Part shown: one piece after another, positions 8,489 to 17,594 of the stretch
How the letters are laid out: each line of letters starts with the position of its first letter
How positions within the stretch are numbered: the first letter of the stretch is position 1
Assembly (NCBI RefSeq): GCF_003201595.1
Contig: NZ_QJJS01000003.1
Coordinates: forward strand, 1-64,000
DNA from: Sphaerotilus hippei
GTDB taxonomy: Bacteria; Pseudomonadota; Gammaproteobacteria; Burkholderiales; Burkholderiaceae_C
Direction of reading: 5' to 3'
DNA: 64,000 bases
The notes under the pieces: generated by a model
What the model was told of the DNA's origin: nothing
The model's input: only the letters and a program-made list of their open reading frames with translations
The model's database searches: none
Made by a program: the position numbers and the translations under genes

Positions 8489-9937
8489 ATGGGTAGCAAG
8501 TTGAAGGTCGCGGGCTGGCTGGCCCTCGGAGCGGTCGCCGGCGCGTTGACGACGATGCAGCTGCAGGCCACCGCACGCAGCTCCATGTCGCCGCTGCCGA
8601 TCGAGGAGATGCAGCAGATGGCCGCGGTGTTCGACCTGGTCAAGCGCTCCTACGTCGAGCCGGTCGACGAGAAGAAGCTCATCCGTGACGCGATCGGCGG
8701 CATGGTGTCCGGGCTGGATCCGCACTCGGTCTACTTCGAGGGCCAGGCCTACAAGGAATTCCGCGAAGGCATCAGCGGCAAGTTCACCGGCGTGGGCATC
8801 CAGATCGAGATGGAGGACGGCCTGGTCAAGGTGGTCTCGCCGATCGAGGGCTCGCCGGCCTTCCGTGCCGGCATCGCCTCGGGTGACCTGATCACGCGCA
8901 TCGATGACGCGGCGGTCAAGGGCCTGACGATGGACCAGGCCGTCAAGCGCATGCGCGGCCCCAGCGGCACCAAGGTCATGCTGACCGTGTTCCGCAAGAG
9001 CGAGAACCGCAGCTTCCCGGTCTCCATCCTGCGCGAGGAGATCAAGAACAAGAGCGTGCGCTCCAAGGTGGTCGAGCCCGGTTATGCCTGGATCCGCATC
9101 AACCAGTTCCAGGAGCCGACGCTGCGCGACTTCTCCGAGCAGCTCAAGGACATCTTCAAGCAGGAGCCCGGCCTGAAGGGGCTGGTGCTCGATCTGCGCA
9201 CCGATCCGGGCGGCCTGCTCGACACCGCCGTCGGCGTGTCGGCCGCCTTCCTGCCGCGTGACGTCGTCGTGGTCAGCACCAACGGCCAGGTGGCCGAGGC
9301 GCGCAGCACGCTGAAGGCCTCGCCGACCTACTACTCGCGTGACGGCAGCGACCTGCTGGCGGGCCTGCCGGCGCTGGTCAAGTCGGTGCCGGTGGTGGTG
9401 CTGGTCAACGAGAGTTCGGCCTCGGCCAGCGAGATCGTCGCCGGCGCGCTGAAGGACCACAAGCGCGCGGTCATCATGGGCTCGCAGACCTTCGGCAAGG
9501 GCTCGGTGCAGAGCGAGATCAACCGCCTGCCGCTGCCCAACACCTCGCTGAAGATCACGACGGCACGTTATTACACGCCGTCGGGCCAGTCCATCCAGGC
9601 CAAGGGCATCGTGCCCGACGTGCTGGTCGACGAGACCGCCGAAGGCAGCCCGTTCGCCGCACTGCGCATGCGCGAGGCCGACCTCGATCGCCACCTCACC
9701 GCCTCCGGCGAGGCCGACAAGAAGGATGCCGCCCGCGAGAAGGCGCGCGAGGAGGCCCTGCGCAAGCTGGAAGAGGCCAACGCGAAGAACAAGGATGCCA
9801 AGCCGCCGCGCCTGCCCGAGTTCGGTTCGCCCGAGGACTTCCAGCTGCAGCAGGCGCTCAACCGCTTGAAGGGCAAGCCGGTCCTGGTCTCCAAGACCCA
9901 GACCGAGCGCAAGGTCGACGAACCCAAGGCCAACTGA
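8489..9937 (+). CDS. ctpA: S41 carboxyl-terminal processing protease
   Basis: The 482-residue periplasmic protease is anchored by an N-terminal hydrophobic segment (residues 7-22). A PDZ domain spans about 95-175 (GVGIQIEMEDG, SPAFRAGIASGDLI). The tail-specific protease domain follows, with LRTDPGGLL, the catalytic Ser in NESSASASEIVAGALKDH (about residue 310) and the catalytic Lys in TFGKGSVQ (about 337). The C-terminus is a charged, Ala/Lys-rich helix. The ATG at 8489 is chosen because it directly precedes the signal segment and has an AAAGGTG ribosome site. A ThiF-like gene follows after 14 bases, an arrangement common in Burkholderiales. Confidence 0.95.
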   Translation: MGSKLKVAGWLALGAVAGALTTMQLQATARSSMSPLPIEEMQQMAAVFDLVKRSYVEPVDEKKLIRDAIGGMVSGLDPHSVYFEGQAYKEFREGISGKFTGVGIQIEMEDGLVKVVSPIEGSPAFRAGIASGDLITRIDDAAVKGLTMDQAVKRMRGPSGTKVMLTVFRKSENRSFPVSILREEIKNKSVRSKVVEPGYAWIRINQFQEPTLRDFSEQLKDIFKQEPGLKGLVLDLRTDPGGLLDTAVGVSAAFLPRDVVVVSTNGQVAEARSTLKASPTYYSRDGSDLLAGLPALVKSVPVVVLVNESSASASEIVAGALKDHKRAVIMGSQTFGKGSVQSEINRLPLPNTSLKITTARYYTPSGQSIQAKGIVPDVLVDETAEGSPFAALRMREADLDRHLTASGEADKKDAAREKAREEALRKLEEANAKNKDAKPPRLPEFGSPEDFQLQQALNRLKGKPVLVSKTQTERKVDEPKAN

Positions 9938-9951
9938 TCTTGTCCGGCGGG

Positions 9952-10728
9952 ATGACCGACGGGCAGCTGCTGCGCTACAGCCGCCACATCCTGCTCGACG
10001 CGGTGGGCATCGAAGGCCAGGATCGGCTGCTCGCCGCGCACGCGCTGGTGATCGGTGCCGGCGGGCTGGGCTCTCCGGCGCTGCTCTACCTGGCCAGCGC
10101 CGGGGTCGGCCACCTCACGGTGGTGGACCACGACACCGTCGACCTGACCAATCTGCAGCGCCAGATCGTGCACCAGGAAGACCGGGTCGGCGAGCTCAAG
10201 GCCGTCTCGGCGGCGCGCACGCTGCAGGCGCTGAACTCGGAGATCCGCATCGACGTGGTCAGCGAGCGGGCCGACGCGTCGCTGCTCGACCGCCTGGTGC
10301 AGGCCGCCGACATCGTGCTCGACTGCAGCGACAACTACCCGACCCGCCAGGCGGTGAACGCCGCCTGCGTGCGCTGGCGCCGTCCGCTGGTCTCGGCGGC
10401 GGCCATCGGCCTGGATGGCCAGATCTCGGTGTGGGACACGCGCGAGCCGGACCAGCCCTGTTATGCCTGCGTCTTCCCGCCCGCCGATGCGGTCGACGAG
10501 GTGCGCTGCGCGACGATGGGGGTGCTGGCGCCGCTGGTGGGCATGATGGGCAGCCTGCAGGCGCTGGAGGCCATCAAGCTGCTGGCACGCACCGGCTCCA
10601 GCCTGGCCGGGCGCCTGCTGATGGTCAGCGGCCTGACGCTGGACTTCGACCAGATCCGCGTGGCGCGGGACCCCGCCTGTCCCGTCTGCGGCGCACGACA
10701 CACGAACGACGCCCGCCCGTCACCCTGA
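9952..10728 (+). CDS. moeB: Molybdopterin-synthase adenylyltransferase / ThiF-like E1 enzyme
   Basis: The 258-residue E1-like enzyme adenylates the C-terminal Gly of a small sulfur carrier (MoaD or ThiS type). It has the Rossmann ATP site GAGGLGSPALLYLASAGVGH, then DLTNLQRQIVH, the catalytic DCSDNYPTRQ, and two zinc-binding Cys pairs, CYAC and CPVC, which support an active MoeB/ThiF fold. The rhodanese domain of longer MoeZ forms is absent. The ATG at 9952 is preferred over a TTG 12 bases earlier. MoeB versus ThiF cannot be decided from sequence alone. It is probably in an operon with ctpA. Confidence 0.9.
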   Translation: MTDGQLLRYSRHILLDAVGIEGQDRLLAAHALVIGAGGLGSPALLYLASAGVGHLTVVDHDTVDLTNLQRQIVHQEDRVGELKAVSAARTLQALNSEIRIDVVSERADASLLDRLVQAADIVLDCSDNYPTRQAVNAACVRWRRPLVSAAAIGLDGQISVWDTREPDQPCYACVFPPADAVDEVRCATMGVLAPLVGMMGSLQALEAIKLLARTGSSLAGRLLMVSGLTLDFDQIRVARDPACPVCGARHTNDARPSP

Positions 10729-10754
10729 CGGTTCAGCGGCCATGATCCGGCGGT

Positions 10755-11663
10755 ATGCTGGATGCCATGGACAAACCCTCTGAACTCGTCGCTCGCAATT
10801 TCCCCACTGCCGAGGAAGAAGCCCTGGCGCTGACGCCTCCGTCGCGTTACGGGGGTCCCGAAAGTGCCTACCGCCTGGCCTTCACCGACGAAGCCTTCCT
10901 GCTTCGCGAGGAGCTGCGGCCGGTGCGCATGCAGCTCGAGCTGCTCAAGCCCGAGATGGTGCAGCGCGAGCTGCACATCGAGTCCACCATCGTCATCTTC
11001 GGCAGTGCGCGCATCCTGTCCGAGGAGCAGGCCCGTGCCGCGCTGCTGGCCGCGGGCGATGATGCCGTCGCGCTCAAGCGTGCGCAGTCCCAGCTGGCGA
11101 TGAGCCGCTACTACGAGGAGGCGCGCCGCTTCTCGTCGCTGGTCACGCAGCGCTCGCCGGGGCTGGAGTACCCGATCCACGTGGTCACCGGCGGCGGCCC
11201 GGGCATCATGGAGGCGGGCAACCGCGGGGCCCACGAGGTGGGGGGGCGCAGCATCGGCCTGAACATCGTGCTGCCCCACGAGCAGGAGCCCAACCCCTAC
11301 ATCACGCCGGAGCTGTGTTTCCAGTTCCACTACTTCGCGCTGCGCAAGATGCACTTCCTGATGCGTGCCATCGCGCTGGTGTGCTTCCCGGGCGGCTTCG
11401 GCACGCTCGACGAGCTCTTCGAGGTGCTGACCCTGGTGCAGACCAAGAAGGTGCGCCACCGTCCGGTGCTGCTGTTCGGGCGTGCCTTCTGGGAGAAGCT
11501 GGTCAACTTCGACCACCTGGTCGAGTCCGGCATGATCGGCGCGCAGGACATGGAGCTGATCCACTTCGTCGAGTCGGCCGAGGAGGCCTGGGACGTGATC
11601 GTGCGCCTGTACGGACTGATGCCCACCGACAGCGGCATGGGCGAGCTGTCGGTCGATGTCTGA
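10755..11663 (+). CDS. LOG-family protein (TIGR00730-like Rossmann fold)
   Basis: The 302-residue protein carries the LOG/lysine-decarboxylase-like motifs VTGGGPGIMEAGNRGA and PGGFGTLDELFEVLTLVQ, the pair that forms the nucleotide site of cytokinin-activating phosphoribohydrolases. Residues 1-110 are an extension not found in the short 190-residue LOGs. This long form is common in betaproteobacteria, with likely nucleotide 5'-monophosphate phosphoribohydrolase activity (PpnN-like). The annotation lysine decarboxylase is historical and wrong for this fold. The downstream arginase starts at or just after its stop. Confidence 0.9.
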   Translation: MLDAMDKPSELVARNFPTAEEEALALTPPSRYGGPESAYRLAFTDEAFLLREELRPVRMQLELLKPEMVQRELHIESTIVIFGSARILSEEQARAALLAAGDDAVALKRAQSQLAMSRYYEEARRFSSLVTQRSPGLEYPIHVVTGGGPGIMEAGNRGAHEVGGRSIGLNIVLPHEQEPNPYITPELCFQFHYFALRKMHFLMRAIALVCFPGGFGTLDELFEVLTLVQTKKVRHRPVLLFGRAFWEKLVNFDHLVESGMIGAQDMELIHFVESAEEAWDVIVRLYGLMPTDSGMGELSVDV

Positions 11664-11682
11664 GGCACTGGAGGTCCATGCC

Positions 11683-12603
11683 ATGAGCCTGTCCCGCCCC
11701 CTCAGCCTGATCGGCGTGCCCACCGACATCGGCGCCAGCGTGCGGGGGGCTTCGATGGGCCCCGAGGCGCTGCGCGTGGCGCAGTTGCAGGCCCGCCTCG
11801 AGGCCCATGGCCTGACGGTGCATGACCTCGGCAACCTGCCCGGGCCGGCCAATCCATGGCTGCCCCCGCGTGACGGCTACCGCCACCTCGACGAGGTGGT
11901 GCAGTGGAACCGCTCGGTGCATGACGCCGTGTTCGAGGCGTTGCAGCGGGGCCATCTGCCGGTCATGCTGGGCGGCGACCACTGCCTGGCGATCGGCTCG
12001 ATCAGTGCGGTGGCGCGCCATTGCCGCGAGCAGGGCAAGCGCCTGCGGGTGCTGTGGCTGGATGCGCATGCCGACTTCAACACCAGCGCCATCACCCCCA
12101 GCGGCAACGTGCACGGCATGCCGGTGGCCTGCCTGTGCGGCCACGGCCCGGCCGGGCTGACGACCCTCGGGGGTGTCGTGCCGGCCATCTCGCCCAAGGT
12201 CGTGCGCCAGATCGGCATCCGCAGCGTCGACCCCGGCGAGAAGCGCTTCGTGCACGAGCAGGACCTCGAGGTCTTCGACATGCGCTACATCGACGAGAGC
12301 GGCATGCGCCACACGATGGAGCTGGCGCTGGCCACGCTCGACGAGAACACCCACCTGCACGTGAGCTTCGACGTCGACTTCCTCGACCCCGACATCGCCC
12401 CGGGCGTGGGCACGACGGTGCCCGGCGGGCCGACCTACCGCGAAGCGCAGCTCTGCATGGAGATGATCGCCGACACGGGGCGGCTGGCCTCGCTCGACGT
12501 GGTCGAGCTCAACCCGGCGCTGGACCTGCGCAACCGCACCGCGGAGCTGGCGGTCGACCTGATCGAGAGCCTGTTCGGCAAGAGCACGCTGATGCGCAAG
12601 TGA
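11683..12603 (+). CDS. rocF: Arginase
   Basis: The 306-residue binuclear-manganese hydrolase converts arginine to ornithine and urea. The metal ligands appear in GGDHCLAIGSISA, WLDAHADFN and SFDVDFLDPDIAPGVGT, and SGNVHGMPVA supplies the arginase-type substrate loop. An in-frame ATG at 11656 would overlap the LOG gene by 8 bases, but the ATG at 11683 has a GGAGG 9 bases upstream and is preferred. The close spacing suggests co-transcription with the LOG gene. No urease or ornithine catabolic genes are near. Confidence 0.93.
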   Translation: MSLSRPLSLIGVPTDIGASVRGASMGPEALRVAQLQARLEAHGLTVHDLGNLPGPANPWLPPRDGYRHLDEVVQWNRSVHDAVFEALQRGHLPVMLGGDHCLAIGSISAVARHCREQGKRLRVLWLDAHADFNTSAITPSGNVHGMPVACLCGHGPAGLTTLGGVVPAISPKVVRQIGIRSVDPGEKRFVHEQDLEVFDMRYIDESGMRHTMELALATLDENTHLHVSFDVDFLDPDIAPGVGTTVPGGPTYREAQLCMEMIADTGRLASLDVVELNPALDLRNRTAELAVDLIESLFGKSTLMRK

Positions 12604-12634
12604 GCAGGCTGCAAGGGTTCCGGTCGATCTGATT

Positions 12635-12640
12635 TACAAT
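12635..12640 (+). promoter_or_regulatory. Possible -10 box upstream of the FemAB-like gene
   Basis: TACAAT in an AT-rich island (12630-12655) 38 bases before the start of the acetyltransferase-like gene. No convincing -35 was found at the right spacing, so this is weak. Confidence 0.3.
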
Positions 12641-12678
12641 TAGAAACAACATGGAATACCCTCCTTGCGCCGGATGGC

Positions 12679-13851
12679 ATGAGCCCTGACCGTCTTCCCG
12701 TGAACGTCACCTGGAGTGAGCTGCCGGCTCCTGCCGAACTGGAGCGTCGCTGGCGGGGGCTGGAGTGCAAGGCCGACGCCAGCTTCTTCATCACCTGGGC
12801 ATGGATCGGCCTGTGGCTGGAGCGACTGCCCGAGGGCGTCCGGCCACGCCTGTTGCAGGCCTGCCTCGGCGATCGGGTGGTCGGCCTGGCGGTGGTCGTC
12901 AGGGGCCCGGTGCGCCGCCGTGCCGGACTGCCGATCTGCGAGACCTGGCATCTGCACGCCACCGGCCAGCCATCGCTGGATTCGCTGACGATCGAGCACA
13001 ACGATTTCCTGATCGATCGCGACGGTGGCGACGAGGTGCGTGGCGCGATGCTGGCTCACTGGGTGAGCCAAGCGGGTGCCTCTGCCGAATTTTCCCTGCC
13101 CGGCGTGTCGCCCGCGGTCTGGCACGGCGAGCTGCACCGGTTCGCCGCACGGGGCCTGTGCCGCGAAGATCATCTGCGCCCGTCCTACACGACCGACCTG
13201 CGTGTGCTCCGGGATCAGGGGCTCGATGCACTGTCGCTGCCCAGCAACCGCACGCGCACCCAGATCCGGCGCAGCATCAAGGAGTACGCGACGCTCGGCG
13301 ATGTCACGCTCGACGAGCCGGCCAGCCTGGAGCAGGCGCTGCAGTGGCTGGACGCGCTGGCCGAACTGCACCAGTCCCACTGGACCTCGCGGGGGCAGCC
13401 GGGCGCGTTCTCGAATCCGTTCTTCCTCGGCTTCCACCGCGAGATGATGCGCCGCTGCTGGGCCGACGGCACGGCCGAGGTGCTGCGGGTGCGTGCCGGC
13501 CCGCATGCGCTGTCCTACCTCTACAGCTTCGTGCACCGGGGTCGGGTGCTGCATTACCAGGCGGGTCTAGAGTACGGTCTCATCGGCAAGCTGGCCAAGC
13601 CGGGGCTGGTCTCGCACGTGATCGCCTCGCGCCACCACATCGCCAAGGGACGCGACATCTACGACTACATGGTGGGTGACTCGCGCTACAAGGATGTGCT
13701 GTGCAACCGGCCGGAGCAGCTGCAGTGGACCTGCCTGCGCACCCGGTCCTGGCGCCTGCGGGCCGAAAGCACCTTGCGGCGCTGGCGTGACGCCTGCCGC
13801 CGCCGCGTGGCGCCCGTCGCGGCAGCCGCAGAGCCGGCCGACGAATCCTGA
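12679..13851 (+). CDS. FemAB/CelD-like GNAT acyltransferase
   Basis: The 390-residue protein resembles the BioF2/CelD-like N-acyltransferases of polysaccharide clusters. The N-terminal half carries FFITWAWIGLWLERLPEG and the EHNDFLI motif. The C-terminal GNAT half (about 180-360) carries NRTRTQIRRSIKEY, LYSFVHRGRVLHYQAGL and the KGRDIYDYMVGDSRYK motif typical of this group. A role in adding an amino acid or acyl group to a cell-surface polymer is inferred from the family. It converges with a GT2 gene 12 bases away, so it is near but not in the same transcript as the glycosyltransferase and deacetylase. Confidence 0.8.
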   Translation: MSPDRLPVNVTWSELPAPAELERRWRGLECKADASFFITWAWIGLWLERLPEGVRPRLLQACLGDRVVGLAVVVRGPVRRRAGLPICETWHLHATGQPSLDSLTIEHNDFLIDRDGGDEVRGAMLAHWVSQAGASAEFSLPGVSPAVWHGELHRFAARGLCREDHLRPSYTTDLRVLRDQGLDALSLPSNRTRTQIRRSIKEYATLGDVTLDEPASLEQALQWLDALAELHQSHWTSRGQPGAFSNPFFLGFHREMMRRCWADGTAEVLRVRAGPHALSYLYSFVHRGRVLHYQAGLEYGLIGKLAKPGLVSHVIASRHHIAKGRDIYDYMVGDSRYKDVLCNRPEQLQWTCLRTRSWRLRAESTLRRWRDACRRRVAPVAAAAEPADES

Positions 13852-13863
13852 GCGCCCGCCGGA

Positions 13864-14928
13864 TCAGGCGATGCCGCGACGCTTGCGGCCGAGCCGCATC
13901 GCCTGGACCAGCCAGGTCGGGGTCAGCACCTTGAACAGGATGCGCAGCACCGCCTCCGACATGTGGCCATGCCGGATCACGCAGCGGGCCAGCAGCTTGA
14001 GCGCCTCGGTGCGCTCGGTCTGGGCGCGTGCATCGGCCGACCACAGGCAGTAGTCGGCCAGTTCCCGGCTGAAGCGGTGGTGCTCACGCATGTAGAACGC
14101 CGGATTGCGGTGGCAGATGCGTTCGGCCACATGCAGGATGTCGGCCATCGAGCGGGCCCGGTGGCGCGCCGACGACATCTGCTGAGGCGACAGGCGGTAG
14201 TTCAGCAGCGGCCATTCGATGTAGCCGAACTGGCCCACCCGCGAGGCGCGGCTGAGCCAGTCCCAGTCGCACATGGTGCGCGCCTGCTCGTCGAAGTTGC
14301 CGGCCAGGCGCAGCAGGCTGCGACGGAACATCACGGTCGGTGGATGGACGAAGTTGCCGTGGGCCAGTGCCTCGAAGACATCCCCGCGGCAGGTCGCCAG
14401 CGTCGTCGGCCAGGTCGTTCCGGCCGGCGGGGCCTCACCCCAGTCGGGCTGCATGCTCTCGTGGCAGGGGTAGAGGCTGCGCACGCCCCGGGGGGACTGG
14501 CCGATCGTGCTGTAGTAGGCCGCGGCATGCGACGGGCTGACCGGTCCGCTGGCATTGAAGGCGCTGAAGTCGCTGGAGCACAGCACCACGTCCTGGTGCT
14601 CGTGCAGGTACTGCACCTGCACGGCCAGGCGGTGCGGGTGACAGAGGTCGTCGGCATCCATCAGCGCGATGAATTCGCCCCGGGCGGCCTCGATGCCGGT
14701 CTTGCGCGCGCCCGCCAGGCCGTGGTTGGGCTGGTGGATGGCGCGCACGCGGTCACCGTAACGGGCCAGCACCTCGGCGGTGTCGTCGGTCGAGCCATCG
14801 TCGACGACGATGATCTCGGTCGCGGGCCAGGATTGCAGCAGCAGCGCGTCGAGCGTCTCGGCGAGGGTCGAGGCGGCATTGAAGGCCGGAATGACGACGC
14901 TGACCAGGGAAGAGGCGTTGGAGCTCAT
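13864..14928 (-). CDS. Family 2 glycosyltransferase
   Basis: The 354-residue protein has a GT-A fold in residues 7-230. It shows SVVIPAFNAASTLAETLDA, the nucleotide-sugar Asp in IIVVDDGSTDDTAEVL, and the metal-binding DXD equivalent in ALMDADDLCHPHR. The catalytic-base region lies near CDWDWLSRASRVG. The C-terminal 120 residues are helical and basic with no predicted membrane helix, so it is a cytoplasmic or membrane-peripheral enzyme. The ATG at 14928 immediately precedes the domain; an earlier ATG would add an unconserved stretch. It follows the deacetylase gene by 13 bases and is surely in its operon. Sugar specificity is unknown. Confidence 0.9.
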   Translation of the reverse strand: MSSNASSLVSVVIPAFNAASTLAETLDALLLQSWPATEIIVVDDGSTDDTAEVLARYGDRVRAIHQPNHGLAGARKTGIEAARGEFIALMDADDLCHPHRLAVQVQYLHEHQDVVLCSSDFSAFNASGPVSPSHAAAYYSTIGQSPRGVRSLYPCHESMQPDWGEAPPAGTTWPTTLATCRGDVFEALAHGNFVHPPTVMFRRSLLRLAGNFDEQARTMCDWDWLSRASRVGQFGYIEWPLLNYRLSPQQMSSARHRARSMADILHVAERICHRNPAFYMREHHRFSRELADYCLWSADARAQTERTEALKLLARCVIRHGHMSEAVLRILFKVLTPTWLVQAMRLGRKRRGIA

Positions 14929-14941
14929 GGATGGCAGGCGA

Positions 14942-15937
14942 TCAGGTGGCACACGCGGCGCCGCGGAAACGACCCATACGCCACATGCGGGCGACGGTGC
15001 GGATGGCATCGGGCTCGTTCACGACAAAACGGGGCAGCTGGTGGCGGTCCGACTGCGAGGTGGCCACGCCCACGGCCGTCGACACCGCCACCTCGTAGCC
15101 TGCCGACGCCACCAGGGCCGCATGATGGCGGGTGTAGTCCTGGTCAGGCTTGCCGTTCGGATAGGCGAAGGTGCACGGGCGCTGATCGGTGATCGTGGTC
15201 AGCTCGTCCCGGTTGGTGATGATCTCGTGCGCGGCATCCTCGGGGTCGAGCGAGGCCAGGATGGGGTGATTGACGGTGTGGCCACCGATGTCGACTCCTT
15301 GCCGAGCCAGCGACCGCACCTGTTCCCGCGTCATCATCACCGTGTCCGGCAGTGCGCCGTCGGCCATGTGGATCAACTGGTCGCACAGCGTGTCGCGGCG
15401 TGCCGTCGACAGGTATTTCAGCGCATGGGTCAGCTTGCGGATCAGCACGCGCCGGCTGGCGAGGTCCGACAGCTCGAACGGACCGATGCCGAAGGCCGAC
15501 AGCTCGTGGCGGCCGGTGGGCAGGCGCCGCACCGCCTCGATGACCGTGTCGTTGAACATCCGGCCACGATCGAGGAAGCCGGTGGCGACGAAGATCGAGG
15601 CGGGCATGCCGGCGCGGCGCAGCATCGGCCAGGCGATGTCGTGGTTGTCCCGGTAGCCGTCGTCGAAGGTGATGCAGGCCGCGGCCCGTGGCAGCGTGCC
15701 GTCGCGCAGCCGGATCGCCGCTTCATGCAGCGGCAGCACGGTGAAATGGTCGCCCAGTGCCTTCAGCTGCATGGCCAGCTGGCGTGCGTCAGGCACCTGG
15801 GGCTGCAACGGATCGGGCTGCTCCAGGATCCGGTGGTACATCAGGATGGGCAGTGCGCACTCGGCCTGACGGTACTGGGTGTTGACAAGCCAACTGAGCA
15901 AGGGACGAGCAACGCTGTACATGAAGGGGGGCATCAA
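14942..15937 (-). CDS. Polysaccharide deacetylase family protein (NodB domain)
   Basis: The 331-residue protein has a NodB fold. Motif 1 is AACITFDDGYRDNHD, with the metal and catalytic Asp pair; motif 2 is DIGGHTVNHPILASL, with two metal His; FAYPNGKPDQDYT supplies the later barrel motif. The ILMYHRI segment near residue 32 is typical of this family. A short N-terminal stretch (MYSVARPLLSWLV) is mildly hydrophobic but not a clear signal peptide. It is the first gene of a two-gene operon with the GT2 gene. A near-perfect palindrome lies about 80 bases upstream of its start. Confidence 0.88.
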   Translation of the reverse strand: MMPPFMYSVARPLLSWLVNTQYRQAECALPILMYHRILEQPDPLQPQVPDARQLAMQLKALGDHFTVLPLHEAAIRLRDGTLPRAAACITFDDGYRDNHDIAWPMLRRAGMPASIFVATGFLDRGRMFNDTVIEAVRRLPTGRHELSAFGIGPFELSDLASRRVLIRKLTHALKYLSTARRDTLCDQLIHMADGALPDTVMMTREQVRSLARQGVDIGGHTVNHPILASLDPEDAAHEIITNRDELTTITDQRPCTFAYPNGKPDQDYTRHHAALVASAGYEVAVSTAVGVATSQSDRHQLPRFVVNEPDAIRTVARMWRMGRFRGAACAT

Positions 15938-16015
15938 GTCGGCTCGCAGCCTTGACGGAGGGTCCGGAGACGCAGCGGCGTCAGTGGATGTGGCGATGAT
16001 GTCCCGGACATGGAT

Positions 16016-16035
16016 GATCGATCGTACGATAGATC
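16016..16035. promoter_or_regulatory. Palindrome upstream of the deacetylase operon
   Basis: A 20-base imperfect palindrome (GATCGATCGTACGATAGATC) with a perfect ATCGTACGAT centre and 18 of 20 symmetric positions lies 79 bases upstream of the deacetylase start. It could be a regulator site; no protein is assigned. Confidence 0.4.
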
Positions 16036-16072
16036 AAGACAGGATACTTTTCGTTGCAGGAACTCCAGGCAC

Positions 16073-16099
16073 AAAAAAAGCGGCCGAAGCCGCTTTTTT
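16073..16099. terminator. Bidirectional intrinsic terminator
   Basis: A GCGGC stem with CGAA loop and GCCGC arm is flanked by seven A on the left and six T on the right, so it can end transcription from either side. In practice it serves rhlE, whose stop is 43 bases away on the minus strand. Confidence 0.85.
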
Positions 16100-16142
16100 C
16101 ATGGATCGCACCACAGCCGCCAAGCGGCCGGGATCGGGTCGA

Positions 16143-17594
16143 TCAGCGTGCGCGCTCGGGGCGCGGACGGCCACCGGCCGACGGGTGGGCGCTGCGCGGG
16201 CGGTCGCCGAAGGCCGGACGCGAAGGGGCGCCGAAGCCGCCGGGCTGGTGGCCCGGACGGGGGCCGCGGTGGCCTTCCGGACGGAAGCCGGCAGGTGCGT
16301 CACCACGCGAATCGCGGCGATCGCCTTCGTAGCCACGCGGACCGCCACGGCCGCCAGGAGCCGCACGGCGACCCGGATGGCCCATGTCACGGCGCGGGCC
16401 GCTGCGCATGCTCATGTCGGGAGCGGGACGCTCCGGCTCCAGGCCTTCCAGCACCGTGACCGGGATGGCTTGCGTCGTGAACTGCTGGATGCGGCGGATC
16501 ATCGACACGTCGCGGCGCTCGGCCAGCGTGACGGCCTTGCCCGAGCGACCGGCACGGCCGGTGCGGCCGATGCGGTGCACGTAGTCCTCGGCCTTCATCG
16601 GCAGGCCGAAGTTGATCACGTGGCTGATCGTCGGCACGTCGATGCCGCGGGCGGCCACGTCGGTGGCGACCAGGATGCGCAGCTCGCCGCGGCGCAGGGC
16701 CATCAGCGTGCGGGTGCGGCGGCCTTGCGGCATGCCGCCGTGCAGCGGGGCCACGGCATGGCCGAGGTCGTACAGGTGGGCGGCCAGTTCGTCGGCGTCA
16801 CGCTGCGTGCTGGTGAAGACCACCGCCTGCTGCATGTCACGTTCGGTCAGCAGGCGCTCCAGCAGGGCGGCCTTGTGATCCAGGCTGTCGGCCCACAGCA
16901 GCTGCTGCTCGATGTTGTCGTGCGTGTCGGTGTGGCTGGTGATCTCGATGCGCAGCGCGTCGTCGCGCAGGATCTGGTCGGCCAGTCGGCCGACCTGGCC
17001 GGCGAAGGTGGCGCTGACCATCACGGTCTGGCGCGATTCGGGCAGCGCGGCGGCGATGCGCTCGATGTCCTCGATGAAGCCCATGTCCAGCATGCGGTCG
17101 GCTTCGTCGAGGATCAGCATCTCGACCTGGCTCAGGTTGGCCTTGCCGCTCTCGAGGTGATCGATCAGGCGACCCGGGGTGGCGATCAGCATGTCGAGCT
17201 GGCCACGCAGGGCCTGCAGCTGGGCGCCGTAGGGCACGCCACCCACGACGGTCGCGACCTTCAGGCCGGTGACGTGGTTGCCGTAGGTCGAGGCGGCCTT
17301 GGAGACCTGCAGCGCCAGTTCACGGGTCGGTGCCAGCACGAGGATGCGCGGGCCGCTGACCGCGCCCTTGGGGCGGCGCTTGGTGGGGTCCTGGCGGGCG
17401 GCCAGCACACGTTGCAGGGCCGGCAGCACGAAGGCCGCCGTCTTGCCGCTGCCCGTGTTCGAGCAGACGCGCAGGTCCTGGCCTTCGAGGGCCGGGGGAA
17501 TGGTCTGGGCCTGGACTTCCGTGGGGTTCTCGTAACCGGAGTCGGTCAGGGATTTCAGGAGGACTTCGTGCAGGCCGAGGGTTTCAAACGTCAT
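16143..17594 (-). CDS. rhlE: DEAD-box RNA helicase, RhlE type
   Basis: The 483-residue helicase has a full motif set: Q motif near TDSGYENPTEVQAQ, motif I SNTGSGKTAAFVLP, Ia APTRELALQ, II DEADRMLDMGF, III SATF, and VI HRIGRTGRAGR. After about residue 375 comes an Arg/Gly/Pro-rich tail (GGRGGPRGYEGDRRD and similar), which in RhlE-like proteins binds RNA. The role is likely rRNA maturation and RNA turnover, with cold induction common. The start at 17594 gives MTFETLGLHEVLL, usual for the family. The mRNA leader appears long (about 300 bases from a TATAAT-type promoter). Confidence 0.93.
   Translation of the reverse strand: MTFETLGLHEVLLKSLTDSGYENPTEVQAQTIPPALEGQDLRVCSNTGSGKTAAFVLPALQRVLAARQDPTKRRPKGAVSGPRILVLAPTRELALQVSKAASTYGNHVTGLKVATVVGGVPYGAQLQALRGQLDMLIATPGRLIDHLESGKANLSQVEMLILDEADRMLDMGFIEDIERIAAALPESRQTVMVSATFAGQVGRLADQILRDDALRIEITSHTDTHDNIEQQLLWADSLDHKAALLERLLTERDMQQAVVFTSTQRDADELAAHLYDLGHAVAPLHGGMPQGRRTRTLMALRRGELRILVATDVAARGIDVPTISHVINFGLPMKAEDYVHRIGRTGRAGRSGKAVTLAERRDVSMIRRIQQFTTQAIPVTVLEGLEPERPAPDMSMRSGPRRDMGHPGRRAAPGGRGGPRGYEGDRRDSRGDAPAGFRPEGHRGPRPGHQPGGFGAPSRPAFGDRPRSAHPSAGGRPRPERAR

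Noticed and set aside
8402-9694. A 430-codon open frame antisense to ctpA.
   Set aside because: Shadow of the S41 protease gene; no domain or ribosome site.
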